Part shown: piece after piece, positions 14,691-23,168 of the stretch
Layout: each line of letters begins with the position of its first letter
Numbering within the stretch: position 1 is the first letter of the stretch
NCBI GenBank assembly: GCA_028690665.1
Contig: JAQVAV010000008.1
Span: 49,273 to 113,272, forward strand
Direction: 5' to 3'
Length of the DNA stretch: 64,000 bases
Origin: Paludibacter sp.
Lineage (GTDB): Bacteria > Bacteroidota > Bacteroidia > Bacteroidales > Paludibacteraceae
Translations under genes and position numbers: made by a program
Notes under the pieces: model-generated
The model's database searches: none
What the model was told of the DNA's origin: nothing
The model's input: the letters and a program-made list of their open reading frames with translations, nothing else

Positions 14691-17003
14691 ATGAAATCTT
14701 TAAAACAAATTACGCTTGCCTTTGCCGCAACATTACTTTTGCTAACATCGTGTGATAATGATGTCAGCAATCCGGCAAACGAGTTTTCTGCAAATGATAA
14801 ATTTACCTATGCAACAACTAAAACAGTTCAATTGGTTGTCGATGTAAATGATACTTACAGCGGAGAATACTTTTATAAAGTAGAGGTATTTGATCGCAAC
14901 CCTTTATCAACAGACACTGTAGCTAAACTTCTTACGGCAGGTATTGCTAAAGAAAACATGAATCTGGCAACGAGTTTAGTTATTCCTCAAAATTTATCCC
15001 AAATTTATATTTGCCAAACAGATCCTTTACAGCGGCGCACAATCAAGGTTATCAGCACTGATGATGCCGAAAACCTAACATGTGATTTTAAAATAAGTGC
15101 AAACCAATCTGCATCCCAAATGCTGGCAAAGGTTGTAAGTACAGATCCCAAAGCAACCGACTATCCGTTACCAACAAGTTATACTACACTTAGCAGTAGT
15201 GCTGTGACTTTGGGCGGATCTAAGTATTATTTACCTGCCGGAGTCTCGAATTCAAATATCAGCTATGGGTGGAAAAACAGCTCGGAATTGTATGTGGCCG
15301 GAGAAGCAATATTCAATAGCATTTATATGCCTCCTTATTCTAAGTTAATCATTTTACCGGGTGGCTCTATCACATTTAACGTAACTGCTAATATTGAACA
15401 AAATGTGAATGTAATTGCTATTTATGAAGGAGGAACTCTTACTTTTAACCAGGCAAGTTCTATTGGATCCAATTCTTTAATGGTTAACGATGGGACGCTT
15501 AATATAAATAACGGATTTGAAATTAGATCAAATTCAGAAGTTGTCAACAACGGAACATTAAACGCGACTTCATTCACTCTGACAAATAATACAACTCTGA
15601 TAAATAATCTTGATGTAAATATTACAAATTCTTACACAATGAATTCAAATACTACATTGAGAAATGACGGTATTTTTGAAGTTGGCAATACTATTGTCAC
15701 AAATAACAATACCTCTGTTATAACCAACAACAATACAGTAAAAACAAAATATCTCAACATGAGGTCAGGAGGTGGCGTAATAAACAACTACTGCAAAGTT
15801 ATTTGTACAGACCTTGATATGGAAGGTGTAACTATTAACAGCGCACCGGGAACAATTATATCATGCCACAATGTATATGCAAATAACACCTACATTAACC
15901 TTACAGGCGATGCTATTTTCAAGACAGGGGCCGATGTAGAAGACAATACTTATTCAATAGCAGAGGGTGTTCAGTTTAATTTCGGAGTAAAAATAGATGG
16001 TCAGGTTGAAGATGGAAGTTATCCATTGGTAGATGTCTGGACTTTAAACAATAAAGCTTCCGGTTGGAAGGTTCTTGACCTCACAGGAACAATGGAATTT
16101 TCATTGCCAGCTACAGAAACTCCTAATAGTCATTTTTATAAAAAAGTAGACTCTTCAGTATCTTTTGTTGAAATGCCGACAGTAACTATTGCTGGAACAG
16201 ATTGTAATGGAGGTGGCGTAAATGCAAATCCGGGAAGCGGAAGCCCGACTGACCCAGAATTTCCAATGGTTGTTTCTGAGGATAACGAATACACATTTGC
16301 ATTGGAAGATCTTTGGCCTAATTTAGGGGACTACGATATGAATGATTTTGTCTTCTCAATAACAAATATCAAAAAGACAATCAACAGCGAAAATAAAGTG
16401 CAATCAATGTCATTTGATATCACTCCAAAGGCAAATGGATCAACAAAAAATATTGCAGCAGCACTACAATTCGACAACATTGCAGCAGGACAAATATCAC
16501 TTAGTTCTACCGGATCAATTGGAAATATTGAAGATGGGCAAACTTCAGCCAATGTAATTTTATTTCCTCAGGTTTGTACATTGTTTGGCAAATCAAGTCC
16601 AACAATTACAAACACATATTCACAAATTGCAAAAATTGAAACCCAAACTTATACATTTACAATTGATTTTGCAACTCCGGCTAACAGCGAAGATGTAATT
16701 ATCAGTAACATGAATTTTTATGTAATCGTCGGAGATGTAAACAGTACTGACCGTAACGAAGTCCACTTAGCAGGATTTAGCCCAAGCAGTAAAGTGCAGA
16801 AAGCCACAAATAATTATAAAGATTCGAATAATATGGTTTGGGCAATTATGTTGCCGGTAAGCGATTTTGCTTATCCAACAGAAAACACAAAAATATACAG
16901 CGCATATCCTAAATTCAGCACATGGGCTGAATCAGCAGGAACTGTTGATACTGATTGGTATTTATATCCAAGTGAAAATACAAGCCTTGTATATTCGAAA
17001 TAA
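14691..17003 (+). CDS. LruC-domain surface lipoprotein with Asn-rich beta-solenoid-like region
   Basis: A 770-residue lipoprotein: MKSLKQITLAFAATLLLLTSC has a lipobox with Cys21. Residues about 245-420 are a run of short Asn/Thr-rich repeats (NGTLNA, NNTTLINN, NNNTSVITNNN), which suggests a right-handed beta-helix. From about residue 530 comes the LruC domain, marked by LEDLWPNLGDYDMNDFVF with its Asp-rich DYDMND, extending to the C terminus. LruC (DUF4842) domains are found on exported proteins in Bacteroidota and Leptospira; their ligand is not settled. It is monocistronic and ends in a terminator. Probably surface exposed, as an adhesin or glycan-contacting protein; that is inference. Confidence 0.85.
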   Translation: MKSLKQITLAFAATLLLLTSCDNDVSNPANEFSANDKFTYATTKTVQLVVDVNDTYSGEYFYKVEVFDRNPLSTDTVAKLLTAGIAKENMNLATSLVIPQNLSQIYICQTDPLQRRTIKVISTDDAENLTCDFKISANQSASQMLAKVVSTDPKATDYPLPTSYTTLSSSAVTLGGSKYYLPAGVSNSNISYGWKNSSELYVAGEAIFNSIYMPPYSKLIILPGGSITFNVTANIEQNVNVIAIYEGGTLTFNQASSIGSNSLMVNDGTLNINNGFEIRSNSEVVNNGTLNATSFTLTNNTTLINNLDVNITNSYTMNSNTTLRNDGIFEVGNTIVTNNNTSVITNNNTVKTKYLNMRSGGGVINNYCKVICTDLDMEGVTINSAPGTIISCHNVYANNTYINLTGDAIFKTGADVEDNTYSIAEGVQFNFGVKIDGQVEDGSYPLVDVWTLNNKASGWKVLDLTGTMEFSLPATETPNSHFYKKVDSSVSFVEMPTVTIAGTDCNGGGVNANPGSGSPTDPEFPMVVSEDNEYTFALEDLWPNLGDYDMNDFVFSITNIKKTINSENKVQSMSFDITPKANGSTKNIAAALQFDNIAAGQISLSSTGSIGNIEDGQTSANVILFPQVCTLFGKSSPTITNTYSQIAKIETQTYTFTIDFATPANSEDVIISNMNFYVIVGDVNSTDRNEVHLAGFSPSSKVQKATNNYKDSNNMVWAIMLPVSDFAYPTENTKIYSAYPKFSTWAESAGTVDTDWYLYPSENTSLVYSK

Positions 17004-17027
17004 AAAAATTATAAAACTAAACTATAG

Positions 17028-17062
17028 AAAGCCCTGCTGGAATATACCAACAGGGTTTTTTA
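17028..17062 (+). terminator. Intrinsic terminator of the LruC gene
   Basis: AAAGCCCTGCTGG at 17028-17040 pairs with CCAACAGGGTTTTT at 17047-17060 (one G-T pair, one small mismatch), followed by more T. It starts 25 bp after the stop codon. Confidence 0.9.
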
Positions 17063-17088
17063 TGTAAAATCATTAAAACATCAGAAAA

Positions 17089-17143
17089 AGCATGATCAGT
17101 GCTAAATCTTATCATGCTGTTATGATACAATAATTTATCTTTG
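17089..17143 (+). promoter_or_regulatory. Inverted repeat and -7 box upstream of the sugar permease
   Basis: AGCATGAT at 17089-17096 and ATCATGCT at 17111-17118 form an inverted repeat with a 14-bp spacer. TATCTTTG at 17136-17143 matches TAnnTTTG. The transcript would have a leader of about 240 nt before the GTG start at 17388, in which I see no gene or known riboswitch. Confidence 0.45.
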
Positions 17144-17387
17144 CGTCTAACTTTTCTAAAAAGAATACTATATCACTGAAAAACATAAGAAGTCCATGCT
17201 AAAGAATACACATCCAAAGTATCTCTATTCATAATTTGGTTGAGTATTTAGCAATAGTAAATTCGTATAAAGATAGAGTAATTATTTAGCTCGAATTTTG
17301 GACAGAAATGAAAGCGAACAAATTGATAGACGCTGATTATCCTTTTTTATAGTCAATTGATAACCTTTTATTTAACAATTTAATGCC

Positions 17388-18677
17388 GTGAAAAAACAAA
17401 GAGTCGTACCTAAAAAGCTGTTGGCACCATTCATTTTGATTACCAGTTTATTTGCTCTCTGGGGCTTTGCAAACGATATTACAAACCCCATGGTCGCTGC
17501 CTTTAAAACAGTGATGGAAATCTCGAATGCCCGAGCAGCTCTTATCCAGTTTGCATTCTATGGAGGATATGCAACCATGGCTATTCCGGCGGCTCTCTTT
17601 GTAAAAAAATATAGTTATAAAAAAGGAATTCTGGTAGGGCTTGCACTGTATGCCATAGGGGCTTTACTGTTTTATCCGGCAGCGAAATATGAAATTTTCG
17701 AATTTTTTCTGGTTTCATTATATATTCTGACCTTTGGATTGGCTTTTCTTGAAACGACAGCCAACCCATACATTTTATCCATGGGTTCGGAAGATACCTC
17801 TACCAGACGATTAAACCTGGCTCAATCATTTAATCCTATGGGATCGCTTCTGGGAATGTTTGTAGCTTCAAATTTCATTCTGACTTCACTGCAATCGGAT
17901 ATGCGGGACGCTCAGGGTAATTTAATTTTCAATACATTATCTCAGGCAGAAAAAGCAGGAATACGTTCGCATGACTTAGCGGTCATTCGCAACCCCTATG
18001 TAATTCTTGGTTTTGTGGTAATTACCATGTTTCTGATTATTTATTTTTTCAAAATGCCCGAACGTAAAAAGCCGGACCATACTATTCATGCAAAGGATAT
18101 TTTTAAGCGTTTGATTCAAAATGCAAAGTACCGCGAGGGAGTAATCGCCCAGGTGTTTTATGTGGCAGCTCAGATTATGTGCTGGACTTTTATTATTCAG
18201 TATGCCGACAATCTGGGGATTGCCAAGAGTGAAGCTCAAAACTATAACATTATTGCCATGGTTATTTTCCTTACAAGCCGTTTTATCAGTACATTTCTTA
18301 TGAAATTTTTGAATTCAAGGGTATTGCTTACGGCTTTTGCTATTGGAGGAATGGCCGCAACAACAGGCGTGATTCTGATTCAGGGGATGGGTGGATTATA
18401 TTGTCTGATAGCGGTTTCTGCATTTATGTCGCTTATGTTTCCTACCATATACGGTATAGCCCTTGAAGGTCTGGGAGATGATGCTGCGCTGGGGGCTGCC
18501 GGTCTCGTTATGGCTATTGTGGGTGGAGCGCTTATGCCACCACTTCAGGGAGCTATTATTGATCTGGGGACGATTGCTGGATTACCTGCGGTAAACTTTT
18601 CTTTTATCCTGCCTTTTATCTGCTTTGTGGTTATCGGGATTTATGGTTATCGGACAATTAAAATACATCATAGTTAG
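17388..18677 (+). CDS. fucP: L-fucose permease-like sugar:H+ symporter (FucP/GluP family, MFS)
   Basis: A 429-residue, 12-helix MFS transporter. FALWGFANDITNPMV at residues 22-36 carries Asp30, and FLETTANPYI at about 120-129 carries Glu122; these align with the two acidic residues (Asp46 and Glu135) that couple protons in E. coli FucP. The loop after helix 4 (STRRLNLAQSFNPMGSLLG) is also typical. Family members import L-fucose, glucose, galactose or other hexoses, so the exact sugar is uncertain. The start is GTG at 17388; a nearby ATG at 17383 is out of frame and stops at once. A HAD phosphatase gene ends 17 bp away on the other strand. Confidence 0.85.
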   Translation: MKKQRVVPKKLLAPFILITSLFALWGFANDITNPMVAAFKTVMEISNARAALIQFAFYGGYATMAIPAALFVKKYSYKKGILVGLALYAIGALLFYPAAKYEIFEFFLVSLYILTFGLAFLETTANPYILSMGSEDTSTRRLNLAQSFNPMGSLLGMFVASNFILTSLQSDMRDAQGNLIFNTLSQAEKAGIRSHDLAVIRNPYVILGFVVITMFLIIYFFKMPERKKPDHTIHAKDIFKRLIQNAKYREGVIAQVFYVAAQIMCWTFIIQYADNLGIAKSEAQNYNIIAMVIFLTSRFISTFLMKFLNSRVLLTAFAIGGMAATTGVILIQGMGGLYCLIAVSAFMSLMFPTIYGIALEGLGDDAALGAAGLVMAIVGGALMPPLQGAIIDLGTIAGLPAVNFSFILPFICFVVIGIYGYRTIKIHHS

Positions 18678-18694
18678 CCAGATAAAATAGAGCT

Positions 18695-19348
18695 CTATTG
18701 AAATAATGATAAATCAACCTGACTGAAATCTGTAATCATTTCATGTCCGAAAGCTTTCAGATCAGTATCACCGATTGAATCAACTACATAAATTTTACCT
18801 GCACCGGCATTTTCAGCAGCTTGAATTCCGGCTTTGGAATCCTCGAATATGACAATTTCAGCCGGAGAAAGTTGCAATCGTACTGCGGCTCTTAGAAAAA
18901 TGTCCGGTTCGGGTTTCCCTTTCAAAGTTCCATCATTATATACTACATTTTCACGGCTAAACCAACGGCCAAGATTCATTTCACGGAAATAAAAATCTAC
19001 ATTGAAAACATCGGAAGACGTGGCAATAGCAAATGGAGCTTTTCTTGATTTTAGCTCATTGAACAGGGTTTCAGCTCCCGGAGCGAAATATAAATCGTCC
19101 CGGATTAAATCCTGATAAATAGATTCTTTTTCAATGCTATATGCTTTAACTTCTTCATTACTTAACTCCCGATCAAAAATACCACGCATAATATCCGGAT
19201 TTATCTTTCCATGAATTTTGAATGTTTTTTCCTCGTCGGTCAAGTGAATATTATGCTTTTCAAGAAAAATGTCAAACGCACGGTTATGATACGGCGTATC
19301 CCAAATAAGCGTACCATTAAAATCAAAAACAACTCCTTTAAATACCAT
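18695..19348 (-). CDS. HAD-family sugar-phosphatase-like protein (beta-phosphoglucomutase subgroup) with altered DxN motif
   Basis: A 217-residue HAD protein with a helical cap. Motif I is VVFDFNGTL: nucleophile Asp9 is present, but the second Asp of DxD, normally the general acid/base, is Asn11. Motif II is FAIATSSD, the Lys is in KGKPEPDIFLRAA, and motif IV is IVIFEDSKAGIQAAENAG. Architecture and length match beta-phosphoglucomutase-like and 2-deoxyglucose-6-phosphate phosphatase-like enzymes. The D-to-N change would slow ordinary phosphatase or mutase chemistry, so the true activity is unclear. It is convergent with the sugar permease. Confidence 0.8.
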   Translation of the reverse strand: MVFKGVVFDFNGTLIWDTPYHNRAFDIFLEKHNIHLTDEEKTFKIHGKINPDIMRGIFDRELSNEEVKAYSIEKESIYQDLIRDDLYFAPGAETLFNELKSRKAPFAIATSSDVFNVDFYFREMNLGRWFSRENVVYNDGTLKGKPEPDIFLRAAVRLQLSPAEIVIFEDSKAGIQAAENAGAGKIYVVDSIGDTDLKAFGHEMITDFSQVDLSLFQ

Positions 19349-19428
19349 TTTTATTATATTTTAAAAACACAAAATACTAAAAAACATCTCAAATCAAGCA
19401 CTAAATTTCCCCGAATACAAAGCATCTG

Positions 19429-20037
19429 TTATTTTATAACCAGATCTTTAAACTCCATGGGTTTCCCTTCCGCCTGAAAACCAATATATCCTTTTTTTAC
19501 AGACATCCCGGTAATTTTATTCTGGAGCTTTCCATTGATATAAACAGTCAGAGTTCCATCTTTGCTGATCACTTTTATATGATTCCACGCTTCTGTTGGC
19601 TGCTCATTAGATGCATTCATCTTAACAACAGTTCCATTTTCATTATTTGTACATTCAGTAGCTTTTAAACCGTTCATGCAAATAATATCACCTGCCGAAT
19701 ATGCCTTTAACTGAGCCTGATAACATGTTGGCCAGACAGTATCATTAGGAAGAATATGCACGAGAACTCCGCTATTCGACTTGTCTTTCAGAAATCTCCA
19801 ATCAACATCGAGGGTGAAATTCTTATATTTTTTTTGAGTCCGTATATATCCCGCAGTAACATCTGTAACAATTAAACTATTCCCTTTAAATTTAAAAAGC
19901 TCATTCGCCGGAATATCTTTATTTTTCAATACGTAAACCCAACGATTAGTATCTGCTTCTTTAAACTCTATTTTTTTACCTGCAAATAAACTTGTTGATG
20001 TGAGAAGGAGCATCAATCCTAAAATTTTTAATTTCAT
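19429..20037 (-). CDS. Exported DUF1080 (3-keto-disaccharide hydrolase-like) protein
   Basis: A 202-residue protein started at the ATG at 20037, which gives a clean signal peptide MKLKILGLMLLLTSTSLFAG; the frame is open for nine codons upstream. The mature part is one concanavalin-like beta-sandwich of the DUF1080 family, with FKGNSLIVTDVTAGYIRTQKKYKNFTLDVDWRF, SNSGVLVHI and WNHIKVISKDGTLTVYINGKL all typical. Some DUF1080 proteins hydrolyse 3-keto-glycosides; others may only bind sugars. Probably periplasmic. The next gene on the same strand is the Coq4-like gene, 73 bp upstream. Confidence 0.82.
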   Translation of the reverse strand: MKLKILGLMLLLTSTSLFAGKKIEFKEADTNRWVYVLKNKDIPANELFKFKGNSLIVTDVTAGYIRTQKKYKNFTLDVDWRFLKDKSNSGVLVHILPNDTVWPTCYQAQLKAYSAGDIICMNGLKATECTNNENGTVVKMNASNEQPTEAWNHIKVISKDGTLTVYINGKLQNKITGMSVKKGYIGFQAEGKPMEFKDLVIK

Positions 20038-20110
20038 TTGAAGTGATATTTTTATGAAGAACATTATAAAATCAAAAAAGATTTAAAAATAACGAATTGT
20101 CATCAATTTG

Positions 20111-20659
20111 TTATGAGAATATTATGAAAAAGAGTAGCATAAGAACGATTAACGGAGATAAAAAGACCAATTCTCCTACAAGGGAAAACAAGTAAAGTAA
20201 AAAACGATAAAACGTCTGCGAATGTTTCGGGGCTTTACCTTCTACAAGATCTTTTAATTGGAACAGGTCGTATTCCAGAATTTCACTTTTAGGCATGTTC
20301 AAGGAAGCAATACCCTTATCCCGGCATCCTTTCATAAAACCACGGTATATTGCATGCGGATGCTTCCACAAACCGAGCCCCATGGTCCATAAAGGAAATA
20401 TACAAACTGGAAAATAACGCCAGAACCCTGTCGCAATTTCCCATGAAGCAATGAATATTTCCCCTTTCCATGTAGTATCCTGATTGTTCAAAATATGTTC
20501 CAGATCGTGCACATGAAGCATACGTTTACGCCATGCTAAATTAGGAAGCTTCAGATTGAAAAAAGACAACGGGACGATAAAAAATTTATCGTCCTCGCCA
20601 CCATTTTTTGGGATATTGTACCGGGTATAAAAATTATCAAGTTGTTCTTTAAGTTTCAA
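20111..20659 (-). CDS. Coq4-like protein with HDxxHx11E metal motif and C-terminal membrane helix
   Basis: A 182-residue protein. Residues 51-67 read HDLEH, eleven residues, then E: exactly the HDxxHx11E metal-binding motif of the Coq4 family (eukaryotic ubiquinone synthesis). The motif is followed by IFIASWEIATGFWRYFP, like the FELAQ-type helix in Coq4. A strongly hydrophobic segment at the C terminus (about 154-182) would anchor it in the membrane. Bacteroidales normally make menaquinone and not ubiquinone, so the role cannot simply be copied from Coq4. It starts 14 bp after the end of pgl on the same strand, implying co-transcription with the oxidative pentose phosphate genes. The family assignment rests on the motif and general pattern only. 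Confidence 0.65.
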   Translation of the reverse strand: MKLKEQLDNFYTRYNIPKNGGEDDKFFIVPLSFFNLKLPNLAWRKRMLHVHDLEHILNNQDTTWKGEIFIASWEIATGFWRYFPVCIFPLWTMGLGLWKHPHAIYRGFMKGCRDKGIASLNMPKSEILEYDLFQLKDLVEGKAPKHSQTFYRFLLYLFSLVGELVFLSPLIVLMLLFFIIFS

Positions 20660-20672
20660 GAGAAATCTCTTT

Positions 20673-21401
20673 TTAAAGTTTGGATGAGGCCGCTTTGTCT
20701 ATGTAAAAATCTACATTACCTTCCTGATCATAAACATGAGCTGCCGGATATTTTGCAGCTTCGGTTTCTTTATGAATAATCTTTCTAAGAATATCAGCTT
20801 TTGCTGCTCCCGTCGCAAGAAATACAATTCGATGAGCATTTTTAATTGTGTTTCCAGTCAGTGTAATCCGTTTCTGCGAGCTGACAGGATGTACTGCAAC
20901 TGCCACAGAGAATTCAGAATCGAGCAATGTCATTTGGTTTGGAAATATAGAAGCAGTATGTCCGTCTTCCCCTATTCCCAATAAGATAATATCGAATACA
21001 GGAAATCCATGTTTTGCCGGAACTTCATTCCAGAGTAACTGTTGATAACGTTCTGCTTCATTTTCAGGAATATCCTCTCCTTTCATCCTAAAAATATTTT
21101 TATTGGGGACGAAAGTTCGTTGAAGTAAAGCGTCATAAGTCATTCCAAAATTACTTTCAGGATCTGTTGGTTCCACACATCTTTCATCTACCCAAAAAAA
21201 ACGAACTGTTTTCCAAGGAATTTCACGTTCATATTCATTGCCAAGCAACGTAAAAAGTTGCTTGGGAGTGCTTCCACCGGAAATAGCAATGTTCAATTTT
21301 TTACCTTCTTCGCGTTTTTCAATCGCTTTTTCCTTAATAAGATCTGCCACAGCATGTGCAACATTTACTGCATCAGCTTCTATGTGAAGTTTGTAACTCA
21401 T
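20673..21401 (-). CDS. pgl: 6-phosphogluconolactonase (DevB/SOL type)
   Basis: A 242-residue protein of the NagB-like fold. LNIAISGGSTPKQLFTLLG at about residues 37-55 is the phosphate-binding loop, VRFFWVDERCVEPTDPESNFGM at about 67-88 and IILLGIGEDGHTASIFP at about 138-154 are the hallmark motifs of DevB-type lactonases. It hydrolyses 6-phosphoglucono-delta-lactone made by Zwf. It follows zwf on the same strand with a 93-bp gap that contains a hairpin. No gnd (6-phosphogluconate dehydrogenase) gene is adjacent, unlike many Bacteroides gnd-zwf-pgl clusters. Confidence 0.93.
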   Translation of the reverse strand: MSYKLHIEADAVNVAHAVADLIKEKAIEKREEGKKLNIAISGGSTPKQLFTLLGNEYEREIPWKTVRFFWVDERCVEPTDPESNFGMTYDALLQRTFVPNKNIFRMKGEDIPENEAERYQQLLWNEVPAKHGFPVFDIILLGIGEDGHTASIFPNQMTLLDSEFSVAVAVHPVSSQKRITLTGNTIKNAHRIVFLATGAAKADILRKIIHKETEAAKYPAAHVYDQEGNVDFYIDKAASSKL

Positions 21402-21444
21402 AAATAATATTAGTTTTATTGTAAAATAATTACTTAATACAAAC

Positions 21445-21471
21445 AGCCACCCTGTATCTCTCAGGATGGCT
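21445..21471 (-). terminator. Hairpin between zwf and pgl
   Basis: AGCCACCCTG at 21445-21454 and CAGGATGGCT at 21462-21471 form a 10-bp stem with one A-C mismatch (one G-T pair in the minus-strand RNA). In minus orientation it is followed by GTTTGTATT, a weak U tract. It could be a partial terminator that lowers pgl expression, or an mRNA end. Confidence 0.5.
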
Positions 21472-21494
21472 TATTTTACACGTATATGTTTGAT

Positions 21495-23012
21495 TTATTC
21501 TGTTTTAAATTTTTCGAAAGGTTGACGCCATCTCATAAATTTATCGTCGAACAAAGAGTTGGATTCTACCGGTCCCCATGTTCCGGCTTCGTAAAAATAC
21601 AACGGAATCTCTGGGTTAATTTTCCAAGCTTGAAGAATCGGATCGACGAATTGCCAGCTGGCTTTAACAGCATCTGCACGGGCATAAAGCGTAGAATCTC
21701 CAATCATACAATCCAGTAAAAGACGTTCGTAAGCTTCTGATATTTTTTTCTCGGCAAGATCAGAATAATGGAATGCCATATTGACATTTTGCACTTTAAA
21801 TCCGGCTCCGGGAATTTTCATACCAAAATCGATGGCAACCCCGGCATCCGGGTGTATGCGAAGAATAATCATATTATTCGGTTCTGTCAGACAAAGCTGT
21901 TTAAACAATTGATGTGGAGCTGGTTTCAGATGAATAACAACTTCCGTCACCCGGTCCGGTAGTTGTTTTCCGGTACGGATATAAAAAGGCACATCGCCCC
22001 AACGCCAGTTATCAATAAACAATTTCATGGCCACGAAAGTCTCTGTTTTTGAGTTTGGAGCCACCCCTGACTCCTGACGATATCCTTTTTGCACCTCATC
22101 TCCAACTTGCCCCGTAATATATTGCCCCCGGACAACCTGTTTCGAAATATCGTTCCCTTTTATTGGCCGGAGCGCATGAAGGACTTTAACGGTTTCGTTA
22201 CGAATAGAATCAGAATCAAAGATAGCCGGTGGCTCCATCGCAACCACAGCTAATACCTGTAACAGATGATTTTGTATCATATCCCGCATAGCACCGGAAG
22301 TATCATAATACCCACCACGGTTGCCTACTCCTATTCTTTCCGAAGCAGTAATTTCAATCCGGTCAATGTATTTTCGATTCCAGATAGGTTCAAAAAATCC
22401 GTTCGAGAAACGGGTGACCATAATATTCTGCACTGTTTCTTTCCCCAGATAATGATCGATACGATAAATCTGATCTTCGTTGAAGCCATTATGCAGTTTT
22501 TTATCCAGATCAATTGCCGTATCATAACTGTAACCGAAAGGTTTTTCAACAATAATACGTTTCCAGCCGTTTTCTTCCTGATTCAATCCATATTTTACAA
22601 GATTAGCAGCCACAACTTCATACAAAAATGGTGGAATTGAGAAATAGTAAACAATTTTTTGTGAAATGTCCAACTTTTCTGACAAACCAGTAATATACTC
22701 TTTTAATGCCCCAAAATCTTCTTCAGTCTGGTTGTGAACTTTTTTATAATATACATTTTTGAGAAATGATTCAAGTCCATCTTCATTTTGGAGAACAGCA
22801 TTTGGTGCAAAAACTTTCAGGCTTTCACGAACATCATTTCGATAAGTATCTTCATCTTTCTCCTGACTTCCTGCTCCGATTACTACAAAATGTTCAGGAA
22901 GAAGCTTATCCAGATACAGCTGAAATACAGCCGGCAAAAGTTTACGTTTTGCAAGATCCCCATTCGATCCGAAAATGACCAACATTTGGTTCTCGATATT
23001 ATTTTTTTTCAT
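21495..23012 (-). CDS. zwf: Glucose-6-phosphate 1-dehydrogenase
   Basis: A 505-residue enzyme when started at the ATG at 23012 (MKKNNIENQMLVIFGSNGDLAKRKLLPAVF), where IFGSNGDLAKRKL is the NADP-binding loop; the frame is open six codons further upstream. The active-site peptide RIDHYLGKE is at about residue 185-193 and the EKPFG motif is present at about 160. It oxidises glucose 6-phosphate to the 6-phosphogluconolactone that Pgl then opens, producing NADPH in the cytoplasm. Length and motifs are complete. Confidence 0.95.
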   Translation of the reverse strand: MKKNNIENQMLVIFGSNGDLAKRKLLPAVFQLYLDKLLPEHFVVIGAGSQEKDEDTYRNDVRESLKVFAPNAVLQNEDGLESFLKNVYYKKVHNQTEEDFGALKEYITGLSEKLDISQKIVYYFSIPPFLYEVVAANLVKYGLNQEENGWKRIIVEKPFGYSYDTAIDLDKKLHNGFNEDQIYRIDHYLGKETVQNIMVTRFSNGFFEPIWNRKYIDRIEITASERIGVGNRGGYYDTSGAMRDMIQNHLLQVLAVVAMEPPAIFDSDSIRNETVKVLHALRPIKGNDISKQVVRGQYITGQVGDEVQKGYRQESGVAPNSKTETFVAMKLFIDNWRWGDVPFYIRTGKQLPDRVTEVVIHLKPAPHQLFKQLCLTEPNNMIILRIHPDAGVAIDFGMKIPGAGFKVQNVNMAFHYSDLAEKKISEAYERLLLDCMIGDSTLYARADAVKASWQFVDPILQAWKINPEIPLYFYEAGTWGPVESNSLFDDKFMRWRQPFEKFKTE

Positions 23013-23168
23013 TTTTACAAATACGTTCAAAAAGGACGTTACTCTTTGTGTCTGAATAACAAGCCTGCAAAACTTTTGTTTAATAGTTACCTGCTATCTC
23101 ACAATAGAAACAAGCTATTTTAAATTGTTTTATGAAACAACTTCAACATTAAAAACATTTCTCCCAAA

